From positions 496,001-560,000 of the forward strand of contig QJNS01000009.1 in the NCBI GenBank assembly GCA_004154925.1: DNA of 64,000 nucleotides, read 5' to 3'. Shown piece by piece: positions 49,487-61,870 of this stretch. A program made the translations under genes and the position numbers. Within the stretch, counting starts at the first letter, position 1; each line of letters opens with the position of its first letter. The DNA comes from Monosporascus cannonballus. Taxonomy: Eukaryota; Ascomycota; Sordariomycetes; Xylariales. The notes under the pieces are model-generated. The model had not been told where the DNA came from. It worked only from the letters and a program-made list of their open reading frames with translations, and made no database searches.

Positions 49487-49676
49487 TAAAAGCGAACGGT
49501 GGAGGGCATGTAGCCTCTATGTTGAATAACAAAAGCATATCTAGATGAAGTTGAATCAAATCCCACGACAGCCGCATCGGTGAAATCCCGTTAACGCCCG
49601 AAACCGGAGCCCTCTAAATGCCCGAGAGATCAACCTCGTAGTTTTTTTGCTCTAAGCTCATAGCTTCCCTCAACTC

Positions 49677-50932
49677 TTAACTGATAAGCCGCATCGTCGC
49701 CTCGACCGTGGCGAAGGTGCAGGCGCTGACGGGCATGGCCCTCAGCAGCGTAGGAGCGATACCCTTCCAGAAGCCGCGCGCGCCCTCGAGGCGGTACGTC
49801 TGCGCGAAGCAGTCGCGCATGGAGCGGTAGCGGGCGTCGGGCCCGAAGCCGTCGGTCTGCATCTTGCTCTTGACGACGTCGAAGGGGTAGCTGCCGAGCC
49901 AGAGGGCCTCGCCGGCGAGCCCACCGTAGAGGGCGACCTTCCAGCTCGGGATGCGGTCGCGCGTGATGCCGTTGCGCGCCGCGTCGGCGCTCATCATCCA
50001 CTCGAAGGACAGGAACCAGACGCCGTACGCCTGCCCCTCGCGCAGCACAGTCACCGCCTCCCCGCGGTACAGGCCCCGGAACAGGCCGGCGCGCGCCGAC
50101 AGCTTGCGCACGCAGTCCAGCGGGCCCGCGTACAGCCGCCCCGCCCCGTGCGGCTGCGTCTGCAGCCGGATCCGCACGTGTTCGACGGGGCCCGAGATCA
50201 CCGAGTTCGCGACCCCCGCGAAGGCCCCCGCCGCGTAGCACTGCCCGTAGCTCAGGTCCCTCTTGTTGCCGCTGAGAGCGGCGGCGGCAGACGTGGATGA
50301 CGATGATGACAGGGGGTGCGCCCGCTGGTTCGCGGCCTCGAAGTACCGCTTCGCGAACCCGAAGGCGCCGAACTGGATCGACACGCAGGCCCCGATGCCC
50401 AGCAGCGGCGTCAGCGTGCCCTTGTAGAACGCTAGCGCGCCCTCCTGCGCGTAGATGGACTTCGCGGCGTCCAGGGCCGAGGCGTACTGCGTGCCCGTCT
50501 GCAGGCGCACCTTTACTATGTCAAACGGTTGGCCTGCGACGCATGTCAGCTCGCGGTTCTGCCGAGGACCTTTTTGGCGGACGCTGTGTGTGTGTGTGTG
50601 TGTGTGCGTGTGATGAGTATGAGCGCGGTGCAGTCTCGCGGTACCAGTGCGACTGTGATTATTTGTCGACTCTTCCTTCACTGGAGATCGCGGATGTAAC
50701 TTGGTGCGACCCTCTCACCACCGCCAATGGCTAGCGAGTCTGGTGGGTAGTCGCGACGGTAAGTGAATATGAGGTCCCGAATTACACCTGGGTAGCAAGG
50801 TTCGAGGGGGGATATCGGGGTTTACCCACCCGTCAGTACCTGTGCGACTCCGCCGACGGCCCCCGCGAACAGGTCCTTCGCAGTGCTCAGTGCGCCGCCC
50901 TTGGCGTCCATCTCCTCAGCCACGTCTGCCAT
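49677..50932 (-). CDS. ymc1: Mitochondrial carrier, YMC1-like
   Basis: A solute carrier of the mitochondrial inner membrane. Two exons, 50932-50830 and 50533-49677, are separated by a 296-nt intron and give 319 residues. All three repeats show the carrier signature: PFDIVKVRLQ, then GPVEHVRIRLQTQ, then PFDVVKSKMQ. The form of the second repeat is like yeast YMC1/YMC2, which are linked to organic acid or glycine exchange; the exact substrate is inference. The N terminus is MADVAEEMDAK and continues into DLFAGAVGGVAQVLTGQPFD across the intron. The third codon position is very GC-rich compared with neighbours. The gene converges with RINT1/TIP20, 190 bp apart. Confidence 0.9.
50585..50606. repeat. 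(TG)11 microsatellite in the carrier intron
   Basis: Eleven perfect TG units lie within the single intron of the mitochondrial carrier gene. Because the run is intronic, length changes should not alter the protein. Confidence 0.9.
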
Positions 50933-51578
50933 GATTTCACCGATCGCCGCCCGCCTCTGCGTGAGGTCGATCCTGTATATATCCGGGATGCGATGCAGAA
51001 AAGTTTCCCAAGGGACGATCCGTTCAGTCCAGACGAATCTGTATGTATGGTTTACTAGAGTAAAAGAGGGCAATGGCGGAAAAATCGCAGTTCCTGACGC
51101 CGATATAGGAGACGAGATGGCCATTGAGGCTGATGATATATCGACTAACGACCCCGGTCGCCCAGGAATAAATCTTGGTGGGGCATTCTGGCACTGTGCG
51201 AAAAGAAACTACAAGCGCACTCGGCGAATGACGCGATTGCCTTACCAATGCAGCAAACATTAGCGCGGGTCGGCCTCTCCTCCCCCTTTACAGTATTCAC
51301 TAACATCCCATTACTGGCCCTATAAGTTAACTCGTCTACAGCCCCTTTTGTTGTTCAGATAGGGCCCAACATCCCATAGAAGGCGTTGGTGGCTCACCGT
51401 CATTCATCCCACGTGATGCAGAGCTTAGATATTAAAAATGATTACCAACCTATCCGCCGTATCAACTCGAGTTTGGCTGAAACGCACCCGTAAATAACAG
51501 AGTTGGCACATTCCTACAGTCACCGGACAGACTCTTTGTCTTTACGCTTCCCATGGTTTCTATAAGGCAGCCAGCACG
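50933..51578. other. Divergent promoter interval
   Basis: About 650 bp between the divergent carrier gene and the unrecognised gene. No coding sequence is supported. Confidence 0.4.
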
Positions 51579-52442
51579 ATGGCCGAATGTGGCATTCCGC
51601 AGAATCCTGCATTTCGGCACTCTCTTGGTCTTCTAGACTCTAGTCAGGACAGTCTATTACATCCTATCAGGATGGCTGAATACTCCGCATCTTCGTCATC
51701 CTCCACGGATATGCGCGCACTCGCTAGGGACGCGCTCAGTATGGCCGCACTTGGTCCGATCTCAGTCATACCGCCCCATTCGCGGCTGATCTGGTTGAAG
51801 TTCTACCAGGAGGGGACCTCCAGGGACGGCCAAGGCCGGTACTTCAAACCGTGGAGCAGGTCCGTGACGACATACGGCGATCTCGTGGCGAGGGAACAGA
51901 CATTATTGGGCGAGATGCAACGCGTGGGGTGTCAACTCCGGCAGCACAGTTTCCTGACCACGCCGCCCCCCGTCCACATCGACACGACCCACGACATCGT
52001 CGTCCTGCACAACTACAACGAGATGTGCATCGAGACGCACCACCGGCAGCCCAAGAGCCCCGAGGCCGAGGACCTGGGCCAGGTCCGCAACTTCAGCCGG
52101 TTCCTGGTGTCCGCGGACCAGATGATCGCGGCAGCCGCCGCCAACCCCAACATCGATAAGTCAAATTACCGCCAGTTCTGGGGGGTGCTGGGAGAGCCGC
52201 TGGGAGAGCACAGGGCCCAGCAGGCCACGGTGTTCGTTCTCCTCGACGACTGGAATCCGGACTGGGTCAAGGGCCTGGAGAAGGCGGAGTGGGCTTCGGA
52301 CATCTTGGTGCTAAATGACGATCCCTTCGACATGGCGGATGCGTTCCGCCATAAGGCCCAGCAAGTTAGTCCCCTCGCTAGCCTTGTTTCCCCCGGCAGC
52401 GTTGACTTCCGCTACTGTCACTGGAAGACTTTGCATAATTAG
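51579..52442 (+). CDS. Protein of unrecognised family (287 residues)
   Basis: An uninterrupted frame with coding-like composition (strong GC at third positions over 51880-52300) and conserved-looking blocks: PPHSRLIWLKFYQEG, DIVVLHNYNEMCIE, FSRFLVSADQMIAAA, YRQFWGVLGEPLGEH and VFVLLDDWNPDWVKGLEKAEW. I do not recognise the family. There are no obvious membrane segments or signal peptide; it is probably a soluble, folded enzyme or binding protein. Start could be 51579 (MAECGIP) or the downstream Met at 51672 (MAEYSASS). The region after GTTAGT at 52364 could be an intron, which would change the last ~25 residues. It converges with the divergent arginyl-tRNA synthetase gene. Confidence 0.65.
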   Translation: MAECGIPQNPAFRHSLGLLDSSQDSLLHPIRMAEYSASSSSSTDMRALARDALSMAALGPISVIPPHSRLIWLKFYQEGTSRDGQGRYFKPWSRSVTTYGDLVAREQTLLGEMQRVGCQLRQHSFLTTPPPVHIDTTHDIVVLHNYNEMCIETHHRQPKSPEAEDLGQVRNFSRFLVSADQMIAAAAANPNIDKSNYRQFWGVLGEPLGEHRAQQATVFVLLDDWNPDWVKGLEKAEWASDILVLNDDPFDMADAFRHKAQQVSPLASLVSPGSVDFRYCHWKTLHN

Positions 52443-53376
52443 GTTCGTGGGTGGTCTCTGCGTTAGTGCGCAAGGCGAAAAGGGAGTTGTTAAGGCGTTG
52501 AGTATGGAATTGGGTTTCGCTTTGCCAGAGGCACTTGGGTAGGGAAGGGCGTTCGGGAAATATCACGGGTCTGGGCATTAGCATCCACGACCGAGTTATG
52601 GATGGATACCCTCTGTAACATTATGGGTTCTCCTCTAGCGCTACATTCGATTAATTAATTACCTTTTACTTTTTCGGTCCTGGAGAACGAGTATATGTCT
52701 TCATTACTCGTACCTTGTGCTTCAAGGACATGTTTTAGGGAAGTCGGGTCTCCCCTTAGAAGCACGATCCATATTTGTAGTAGAGCGTTATATCCGGTTG
52801 AAAGCCCACCGGCATCAGTACATGAATTATCAGTAGCAGCTAACTAGTGCGTTGCTCCGAGAAGGGAACAAGACTATTTGCAGCTCTTCTTAACGTTTTT
52901 CTATTCTTCCTCGTCCTTCCCCTCCTCGTCTTCTTCTTCTTCCTTTATTTCTTCCTTCATCTTGGTTAGTAGGTTGATCCACATACAGACACAACGCTTT
53001 CAGTGCTAGCGTCGCCTTCTATTTAATCAATTTATTGTAAGATACGCCCCAACTTGAATACGTAGCGCAGGTAGTACTGGATTGTGTCCCAGAACATAGT
53101 TGGCCATTCGATAATCAATCCCGGCACATGGTAGGTAAACAAATTGCCGTGGAATCATAGTCTGTTAAACGCGGAATCGCACAGTCATTGCCACTTACAC
53201 CACTTCAAGAAGTCGATCTTCCAGTCATATTGCATAGGAATCTACGATAGAGCAATAGGGGTATCTCCAATTCACAGTCCGGTTTGGCGCAGTGGGTGCC
53301 CTCCGTAATACATTTGTTCCCAAGGGATTTTCACGCTCAGTGAGCCACCCGTATAGACGATCCAGCATATATCGTC
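52443..53376. other. Intergenic with a CT-rich tract
   Basis: About 930 bp between two convergent genes. A pyrimidine-rich tract with repeated CTT/CTC units lies at 52903-52965. Nothing else is recognised. Confidence 0.45.
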
Positions 53377-55414
53377 TTAGGTTATAGCCGGCGTTAGTCC
53401 TAAGATGGACATCCCGTTGTCCATGACTTGCCGGGCAATCTTGTACAACATAGCTTGAGCAAGAATAGCCTCGGGCGGTTCCGGAACTTTCAAACTCGTC
53501 CCTCCCAGCACTTCTGGCGCTCTGGGACCCTCTCCCTTGCCTTTTCCCTCGTCGTCTTCGTCATCATCGTCGAAACAGTTCGTCAGTTCCTCGGTAAGAC
53601 GGAACAGGTAGGCTAAAATAGCCGAAGGTTCATGCGTTCTATAGGCCGCATGAGTGATGTCTGGGTACTGTGCCAATAGACGGATGACCTCGGTCCACGG
53701 ATCCTCCTGGAGATATTCCATGTCTATTTCCGCGGGTTGAACCCCGTCGAGGTCGGACTCGTTGATCTTCGCGCTCAGCTTGGCGTAGGAGGCCTGTAGG
53801 CTTGGTCCGCTCTCACCCACAAATGAGCATAGGCTCTTGGTATTGAACGAATACCCATTGGCCCTCTTGTGGAGCGCGTCCTGCGCGACCAGTGCGCTTA
53901 TCCCAAGCACGTTCGCGGCCGCTTCTGTGTTTTCGATTTGGATAGGGGTGTCCTGTTGCGCACATAAGGTATCCCGAACAGCGCTTACGGCCTGGTCCAG
54001 GATATCGCCCAGTAGGTGCACCTTTCCCAGCTGAGGCGGCAGTCCTTGCGTCTTCGCAAAGCTAACGTGCTCCAGCTTCTCTGCGAGATCGCCGCGACCC
54101 ATATATCTGACCGCCTGGAAGACTTTACTGAAGTGGACGTCCTGTTCCGAGGTCACGACGTAAATCATCTTGTCGAACAAGTATCTCTTGTCGCGGTCGA
54201 AGACGGCGGCGATATCCCGTAGTAGGTAGGAAGTGCTGCCGGTTCGACCCCTTAAGACTGATACCCCTAGACTCTTCGGGCCGTGTTTCGAGAAGTCGAT
54301 GATCCAGGACCCCCCGCTCTCTTCGTAGATACCCTTCTCTCTGAGGATAGTCTCTACCTCCTCGATGGATTCTGGACTCACTTGCGACTCGCCGGAAAAC
54401 TCGTCAAACTCAACGTTCAACCGCTGATAGGCCCGAGAATAGTAGCCGACGCTCGCATCCCGGATGCGTTTCCACAGGCCGACGGCCTCAGGCTCACGCT
54501 CTTCCATCCTCTTAAAGAACGCATCCCTCTCGGCAAAAATCCCCCGCGTCTCGATCGCCGCGGTATCTTGCCCCTCATCGCGAGCCCTCTTGCTCGCTTC
54601 CTTCTCGGGCCTGAAGAGCTCGCTGATCTTTTCGTAGGCCTCGAGCAGGTGGCCCATGGGATCCTTCTGGAACGCCTCCTCGGACCCGAATCTCCCCCAG
54701 CCGACGGCCAGGAGCCCGAGCTCCTTCCCCCAGTCGCCCAGGTAGTTCAGCCGAACGACGTCCCATCCCATGCTCCCGTGGAGATTCGCGATCTGGGCTC
54801 CGATAATGGTGCTTCGAAGGTGGGCTGCGGTGAACTCGCTCGCGAGGTTCGGCGACGAGAATTCCACCACGACTTTCTTAGGGGTGGGATTGGGCGCAGA
54901 TGCATCGCCGAGCGCCAGCGAGGGATTGCGTCCGTATTCGCTCTTGCGGTCATCGATATAAGGGAGTATCAATCGTGGGAGTGTGCGAGTGGAGAATATG
55001 AAACGCAAGTGTACGCCATCCGGCAATGGGAGTTGGAGCAACGGCGTCGGCTTGAACTGGAGATTCCCGGTCAGTACCACGCGCAAATGCGCGGTGAAGA
55101 CCAAAATGTGTCTCACGGGCGCGAACCTTGATAAGACATTCCTTAGCGAGCTCCTTCGGCTTGTCGCTTTTCAGCTTGAGCTTGGGTAGCACAAGGGCGA
55201 GGTCGCTGTTGTCTCTGATATTTACACTTTGGACAGCCTCATACGTCAACTGCCTGTCGCATTGCAAGGCGACGGAGGCTGTGTCGGCGAGGTACGCTCG
55301 GTAGATGTCGACCGGACTTCTCAGCGGGCTCGACTGAGGAAAGTCGGGAATAGGGGTGCCCAACCCGAGCTCCTCAAGGAGTGCCTCGAGGCCGGCGATG
55401 GAGAGCGTTGCCAT
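53377..55414 (-). CDS. Arginyl-tRNA synthetase homologue with altered active site
   Basis: Two exons, 55414-55127 and 55056-53377, joined by a 70-nt intron with a weak GTTCGC donor and a TACTGAC branch, give 655 residues, normal for a fungal enzyme. Identity is clear: KKVVVEFSSPN, AAHLRSTIIGAQIANLHG, NYLGDWGKELGLL, and the anticodon-binding end EPSAILAYLFRLTEEL to NGMSILGLTP. The HIGH-type motif of the family is HAGH; here it is TAAH. Where homologues have a KMSKS-type loop (MSTRKG-like), this protein has GLPPQLGKVHLLGDILDQA. A run of acidic residues (FDDDDEDDEGKGKGEG) is inserted near the end. The gene is open and uninterrupted, so this looks like a maintained paralogue rather than a pseudogene. 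Whether it charges tRNA is unknown. Confidence 0.88.
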
Positions 55415-56626
55415 TCCCGCAGTGACGTAGAGTCGATAGCAGCGGGATCGAAATTAGACTAGAGGAGTGGGCATGAGACGTCGCCCGAGAAGTATGCGTT
55501 CCTGAGACAGACTCGACCACTCAGAGAGCATCCGATGAAATTAGCGACTTTGGGCGGGGTTGGGACTTTGGGCATCATTTAAGCTTCGAATGCTTGTAAG
55601 ACCATATGCAGGATGCGAAAAACCACGACGCTTGGCAGTTGCCCTTTCACCAATTATGTGGCCTTGGAGATCTACCCCTGATACGCAATTGGTGTTCCGG
55701 TTCGCGGCACGTCGTGGCTTTTCGTGGTCGTTTCGTAGGCAACATTAGGCATCATCCGACGGTAATCGTCGTGCTAAATCCCGAGGCTTTCACCTCTGTA
55801 GCCATTTATCATATTACCACCAATACATTATCCGCAAAATACATATGTTGTACCCAGTTACCTGGTAGGGCACCAAACTTACAGCAGTTCTTTAAGAACC
55901 ACCGGTTCGTTCTTATATGATCTATCAGATACGTGGATAGTGAAAGTCTGAATATGGAAACTAGGCGAAGTTCTACTATGCTAACTATAATGGTGTCCAG
56001 GGGGATATACCATGACCACTCTTTCTTCATCGGGGGTATCCGACTTAGGCTGGGCTGCCCCGACTACAGCATACGGGTCAGCAACATCTATGGGGCTATG
56101 CTATAGTCCAAGCGGCGTTGCAGCAAGTGAGGCGGACGATGCAGATGCAATCTAAACTTAATATCGTGCCGAAGTGCCAGCGGAGAAAGTTAGGAGCAGG
56201 CTAGCAGCTCGTGAAGTAGGGCTTAGACCTGTTGCAATCTATTTCCGCATGCATGCCCGCCCTCCAGACTATTTCATTGCTTCGGACGTGTTACTCCTAC
56301 AAAAGTGTACAAGGCGTGCCATCACATGAGGCCATTCATCGTGGGCCTCAAAAGGTAAACCATGGATTGTGCTCCCGTGAGTTTTCAGCAAAGATAATGA
56401 ACCAATTATTGTGAAGTGCAGCGAGTAGTCTGGTGAGGACAATGCCACCTGACTGGCCGCGGCCAATGTTACTATATTCCGTCGTGATCTCCCCTGGCGG
56501 CTTCGTGTTGGATTTCTCCCCCCAGTAACTCCGTCTTAATTTCTGTTCTTGATAGCTTTCACCTAGGGACTCAAATAGGTATGAAGAATCTTCGCCGCGC
56601 AATATTCCATCTGTCGATCATGTGAG
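55415..56626. other. Intergenic, nothing recognised
   Basis: About 1.2 kb between the divergent synthetase and CorA-like genes. It presumably holds both promoters. Short open frames are unconvincing. Confidence 0.4.
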
Positions 56627-58854
56627 ATGGTCTCCGCCTTCTCCCAGGAATTACTGTATCGTTGGCTGGAATCGTTTCAGTTACCCCGAGACGATACGTT
56701 CGACTTTGAAAGTGAAAATGAACCATACGTTGTTGGTCTACAGAGTTTCGGCGCTTCAGAAGATGTCATCAGCCTTTTCATGTCCGCGCTCCACGAGAGC
56801 TATCCCTGTCAATTTCAAAAAGAGGAAGTACTCGCTTTCTGTGCGGGTGCAGACATGCAGGGCTTAGAGAAGATCTCTGACAGCCTGAAAGTGTCATTGC
56901 TCGATGATACGAATGACGAGGGATGCTCGAGCCTACATCGAGGTGGACTAAGTGCTTTTGATCTATACAAGGCACTTAGGAGACAGGCAAGCGACTATAA
57001 AGCTTTTGGACCCTGGCCGGTGCTGATGAAGGCTTATAGAGATGGGCGACGAAAACAGCAAAGTCTGTAGAGCATAGCCTTGACAGATATATCTCTCAAG
57101 TCAAGGGGAACATACGACGCATGTAAGTATGAAACAGGTGAGTTAAGCTTCGTATGTTAACATTGCACAGATATGTCGCCAACATTGATCGCTGGACTGT
57201 GCTCTCCTTGGCAGCAAGTGCTTCCGAGAGTCAGGCTCGAGCTCTGGGGGAGTTCATCTATCGCCACTTGCAATGGACTACCGGTACCAGACTTCACAAC
57301 AGGATTATCGTACGCAATCAATTTCTTCGTCTTCACACACAACAGTTTCTAATCCTGTAGACCGAGGGCATCCCTCTATACGCGCTTGAGTTTCATCTTC
57401 CATTCTATGCTTTGAGGAGGCACAGAAAGACTTTGCGAGACCTCCGAACAAGGCGAACCGGTGAGCCCCTGAGGCAATCCCAAGATATCACTTTTCTCCG
57501 AACGCTTTCGGAGAAGAACGACAACAGTGGAAACGATATCATCTACCAAGCCAAAGTATCGTGTTTGGTTTCCGGATGGGATCGATACTCCTGGGTTGCC
57601 TACATGTTTATAGACTTATACTTCGAGGAGTCTCATGTAGACGAAGACCTCGAGAGTATAGCTGACTACGAGCAGCACCTGACCGATCATGGGGTCAGGT
57701 TAGATCCCTTCACAGCAGGAGAGACGACGTCAGATGCTGCCCTTCGCGAGCCTAGGGAATATATCCTGCAAGTGCTAGCAGTCCGGCTCAGCAAAATCAA
57801 GCACGAATGGGAACATCTGGTTTTACATATAGAAGAAGCTATTGACACATATGTAAGTCGACGTTGAGGCCAGGTCGGCACCCCACCCTCCCTAACATAC
57901 AGTAAGATAAAGCGATTTGTGGACACTGCCAGACGTTCGGAATTTAAGACCCGACTACCACTCGTAGTCAGGGGAAGTTACATGTTGTGCCGGTGCACAC
58001 TCTTGGGCTTAGTTGCCCATCATCAGTGGCTAACATTCTCTTTAGATGAGAGACTATTGGGCGAGATTCGCACAGACAGATTCTTCGTCTAGCAGTGAGA
58101 ACCCGGGGGGCTCTGCGAAAGGGAGCACCACTAGAACGGCCTTGCGATTAGAGTTCCATGAATGGATGAAGATGACCACGGCCCTGCTGCGAGAGCTCAC
58201 CACAACGATTCAAGAATACTCTCGTGAAATAGACCTATTCTTCTCCAAGGGGGTCTACTATTTCCGCGGTTTCACGCACTCGACCAACGTCTCCGGTCCG
58301 GCCATAGTGTCACTGACGGCCATCGACCGGGTGCGTGACGAGCTAGGGCGACTTTCCATGAAGCTCCAGAACTTTAAGGACAATGTATCCAACGATATAT
58401 CGCGAGAGGTAATCATGAGCCCCCACCTCAGACCAGCCCAGAAGGCATGGCTTACAAGACCAGGTCACTCTTCGCCTAGCACATGAAAACAACGAGTCGA
58501 CGCTTTCCCAGCAAGCGGCGGGCAGAGATCTTCGAGTGCTTACTTGGATCACCTTCGTGGGTACCCTTAATAATAGTTCGTGGGCGGTTCTAACGTCCAT
58601 CCTAGCTCTCTCTGCCGATTGCGCTCGCTGCAGCTCTGCTAAGCACGTCACAAGGCTACATACCCATCACACCGAGCCCCCGGAACTTGCTGATATCAAT
58701 ATTGATCATCGAAGGCTTGATCTGGTTCACTTTAGATGCGCTGTGGGAGCTGAGATGGTCGCGGGCAGTGGCCAAGTGGGCGTGGACTCAGGCATGGAAG
58801 GTCGTACCAGAGGGCCGCGATCGAGTAATGGAACACGCAGAGAGCAACGCTTAG
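56627..58854 (+). pseudogene. CorA-like fungal membrane protein with one frameshift
   Basis: Most of a multi-exon gene is readable. Exons: 56627-57122 (with a one-base frame slip between 57040 and 57070), 57171-57309, 57361-57852, 58046-58408, 58464-58556 and 58606-58854. Landmarks are SLLDDTNDEGCSSLHRGG and FDLYKALRRQ, IYVANIDRWTVLSLAASASE, IPLYALEFHLPFYALR, VSCLVSGWDRYSWVAYMFID, LRLAHENN and LTWITF. A membrane end follows: LSLPIALAAALLS and LLISILIIEGLIWFTLDALW. The GMN signature of true CorA is absent. Introns at 57310-57360 and 58409-58463 remove stops or restore frame. The slip near 57050 has no splice explanation, so the gene is either newly broken or carries a sequencing error. Confidence 0.65.
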
Positions 58855-61850
58855 CTCTAGGGAAGATTGTGTTGGATTCTCGTAGACGTACCATGTGCCA
58901 AGGTTGCACGAGACTATGCCACGCTGTGTATATATATGGTAGAGCTGTATTCAACTCTCTCCGCCCTGCTCTACGTCCCGCACATATTACCCAGCGTCGA
59001 ACGTTCCTGGCATTCTATAGAAGATCCATTAAGGTATAGGACACGCGTGCGGTACGCGCTCTGTCGCTGGGTGTCGGTATGCGTATCTGGTCCACTGGGA
59101 ACTATCTGCTGGTACATCTGTTCGACAAGATAAATTGGTCAGAATCTAAAGTCAATATTGGACAAACGTGGATGGAAGTAGATTCTTGCCGGCCATAACA
59201 GGCTTTTTCTCTCACGCTGTTGGCTTGTCCACTGAAATAGGTGATATCAAACAACCGATCACTGCTGCGATGCGCTGCTCAGAAATAAGTGGCCTTGATA
59301 TCCCGGACTAGTGGACGTTTCCAACGGTTGAATGGCTCTACAGGCCACTTCTATAACGCGGCCACAATTCCTCTTACGAACATAGAGGGAATGTTTATGT
59401 CACGGGACGGACAGAGGATCGCATGTAAATATCCGCGTTCTACCCGCTCCGTCTGCGCGCTTAGCAAACGGCTGTCAGTTATTTCTCGTATTCGGTCCCG
59501 AAGCCAACCAATACGGTTCTACCATTGCCGGCTAACCACGGGCAGAAGGTCCTTACGTACTTCCCATTGTGGTATTCAGGGAGAACTTGCAACTTGGCAA
59601 GATACGCCTTGTGATGCCGCTAATGTAGGGTGTCCCTTAGAATTCATATGGCATAGTCCTGACCGGGAAACCCTTTCCACCTGACATGCTAAGGGTTGGG
59701 TCCCAGGGGATTTAGAAATATTCTATTATTCTTGATATAAATGTGATGACCTTAAAATGTAATTACCAGAAAAGGGGTCGACCTAGTGGAACGTGACACG
59801 GAACATTTTACTTCATCAACAGCCGCTTATTACTAGTTCAATGACTCGAAATATGTTCAGATTATGCTGAGAACGTATCAAAAGGTAGGTACTCGCTGTC
59901 ACAACACAGCATTTAGGTGTAGACATCTACCCCATACTTCTACCTCCGCGGGAGACGTGACTAATAGCCGAGACCTCCAGAGTCTTGTCGAACTGGATTC
60001 TTGTTTTCGATGATCACAACGTTATACACGATGGAGCCTCGCTTGAAGGAGGGTCTCGTGATTAGTACAAAATGCTAGTACAGGAGTTCAAGCTGAAATA
60101 ATCCCCCGTGATTCCATAGGCCCATACAGGAGCAGTTCTGTTGGATACGAGGTTAGAAATAGCATGTGCTGGTTAATGTGTTTACTCCTATACTGTCATA
60201 GACCAGATGCGTCGGAGTAAGGCATGCGCCTCATGCTATCCGTAAGAACTGGGCATAAGTTGAGGCATAATTCCGTGTCCGGAAACTCTGAAGAGCTTCG
60301 TACGACTGGGTCATAGCCACTTCGCAGCGTGAGCGTTCGTAGCTGTTAATGCCGCCATTCTGATCTATATTCTTCGTCCGCCTTGGGACACAAGACCCAT
60401 TCCTCGGGATACCGATCGCGGTGTTACCTAGGACTACTCGATAAGTGTTCAGAGCACTCATATGGATTGCTGGAGCGTTCAGCCTCGGTGAATGGTAGAC
60501 AATCCGCTCTCCTTAGACCCGGCCTTGAGTGACGTGACCGCATTACGCTCTTTGGACCTATGTCCTATCTTTAAGCTGCCAGAATAAGGGTAAACTACGC
60601 TCCACATCGCTTACGTATATAGAGGGGTTAGTCCCTGAGTCTCAAGGCCGGTGACTTCGTATCAGATATAACGGGTATCCGACCTATTTTGACAAGCCGC
60701 CTAATCACAATACCTATCATGATATGACCTCCTGGGGGTGTGTCGGCCAGCAAGTTCCTGTCGTTACCTCATATAACAAACAGTTTCCGCGATCTTTTCG
60801 CCGAGTGGCGCAGAACATCATCGTGAACTATGTACTCCAGGTGAGACGTAACGCGCTAATCAAACTATTGGCCTTTGAGGGAAGGACGGACCTATCGAAA
60901 TGAAGCTCCCTGGTGTACGACGGCGAACCGCATAATATCGAATTCGTGTAAACGGGCGGTTTAGTTGTTGGAGACGCTAAACGTGCCAGCGCTAAGAGGC
61001 GCCAACATCTGCATTGGGGTCTGAGACTCATGTTTGTTGGGCATGAAGAAGCGGGGGGTTGCAAAATCTTCATTCCTGAGAGAATTAACTATAAAGGTTT
61101 CCTGGGTCAGTTTCAGGAACGCATAGTGTCAGCCGGCGTGACCCCGTAAACTCAATAATATATAATTATCCCCTATACACGTCGTAGTGAACAGGGGAAA
61201 AAAATTTAGAGTGGCGGTATTCGGCGATGGAATTCAGCTTATCACAAACCAAAACCGACTTGGCAACCTGGATCGGATACTGCGGCAAGCGCCATAAATT
61301 CTGGATATCATCAATCCGTATCGTCCAATAACAGACTCCGGCCCGGGAAAGGGCTGTGCAGGGTTGATCTCCGTAAAAGCGATCTCCTGGTAGCTCGAGA
61401 ATGGTTGGTGTCCAAATGTGCAATGGTAAACGGCCCAAGGATGACATACTGATGGGATGGTCGACAGGCGAGGAAGAGATGGGTCTGGCTATGGAGTTGC
61501 GTCGGTCGCCTTCTGCCACATATCATCCGTCTCAATTGCTGACCAGGAGGGCTATGTGTCAGCAGTGCGCCTGCGGTCATCCCAGAATGAGTATACGGTT
61601 AGTAGCACTGACATCCCGGGCCCAACAAGTTCCAGAGGCTGACGATGATGATAGTATGTAGTCACCTCGACACGGTATCTGCTCCCGGATCGGAATGCGT
61701 GCTGATTCCAAGATAGGATGCCAAGCTGATCCATCATAGATACAGAACCGTGCGAATACTGCGGGACGCCGAGGTGTGCATACTGTCGGGTTGAAAAGGT
61801 GCAGGTTCGGGGTTAAGGATAGGACAAGTTAAAAAGGGGGAGATTTCTTA
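58855..61850. other. Three-kilobase gene-free interval
   Basis: Ordinary base composition, many short random frames on both strands, no conserved protein, no tRNA and no obvious repeat. It ends at the TTA flanking the Harbinger terminus. Confidence 0.4.
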
Positions 61851-61870
61851 GGGTGTGTTCGATGGATCTC

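Noticed and set aside
50586..50630. His-Thr repeat polypeptide on the minus strand
   Set aside because: It is the translation of the (TG)n microsatellite inside the carrier gene intron, not a coding region.
57310..57360. Nonsense codon (TAG at 57358-57360) in the CorA-like gene
   Set aside because: A 51-nt interval with GT and AG ends and CTAAT near its 3' end removes the stop in frame and rejoins the conserved sequence, so an intron is the simpler reading.
58409..58463. Second frameshift in the CorA-like gene before LRLAHENN
   Set aside because: A 55-nt GT-AG intron with a CTTAC branch explains the frame change and the junction reads smoothly.
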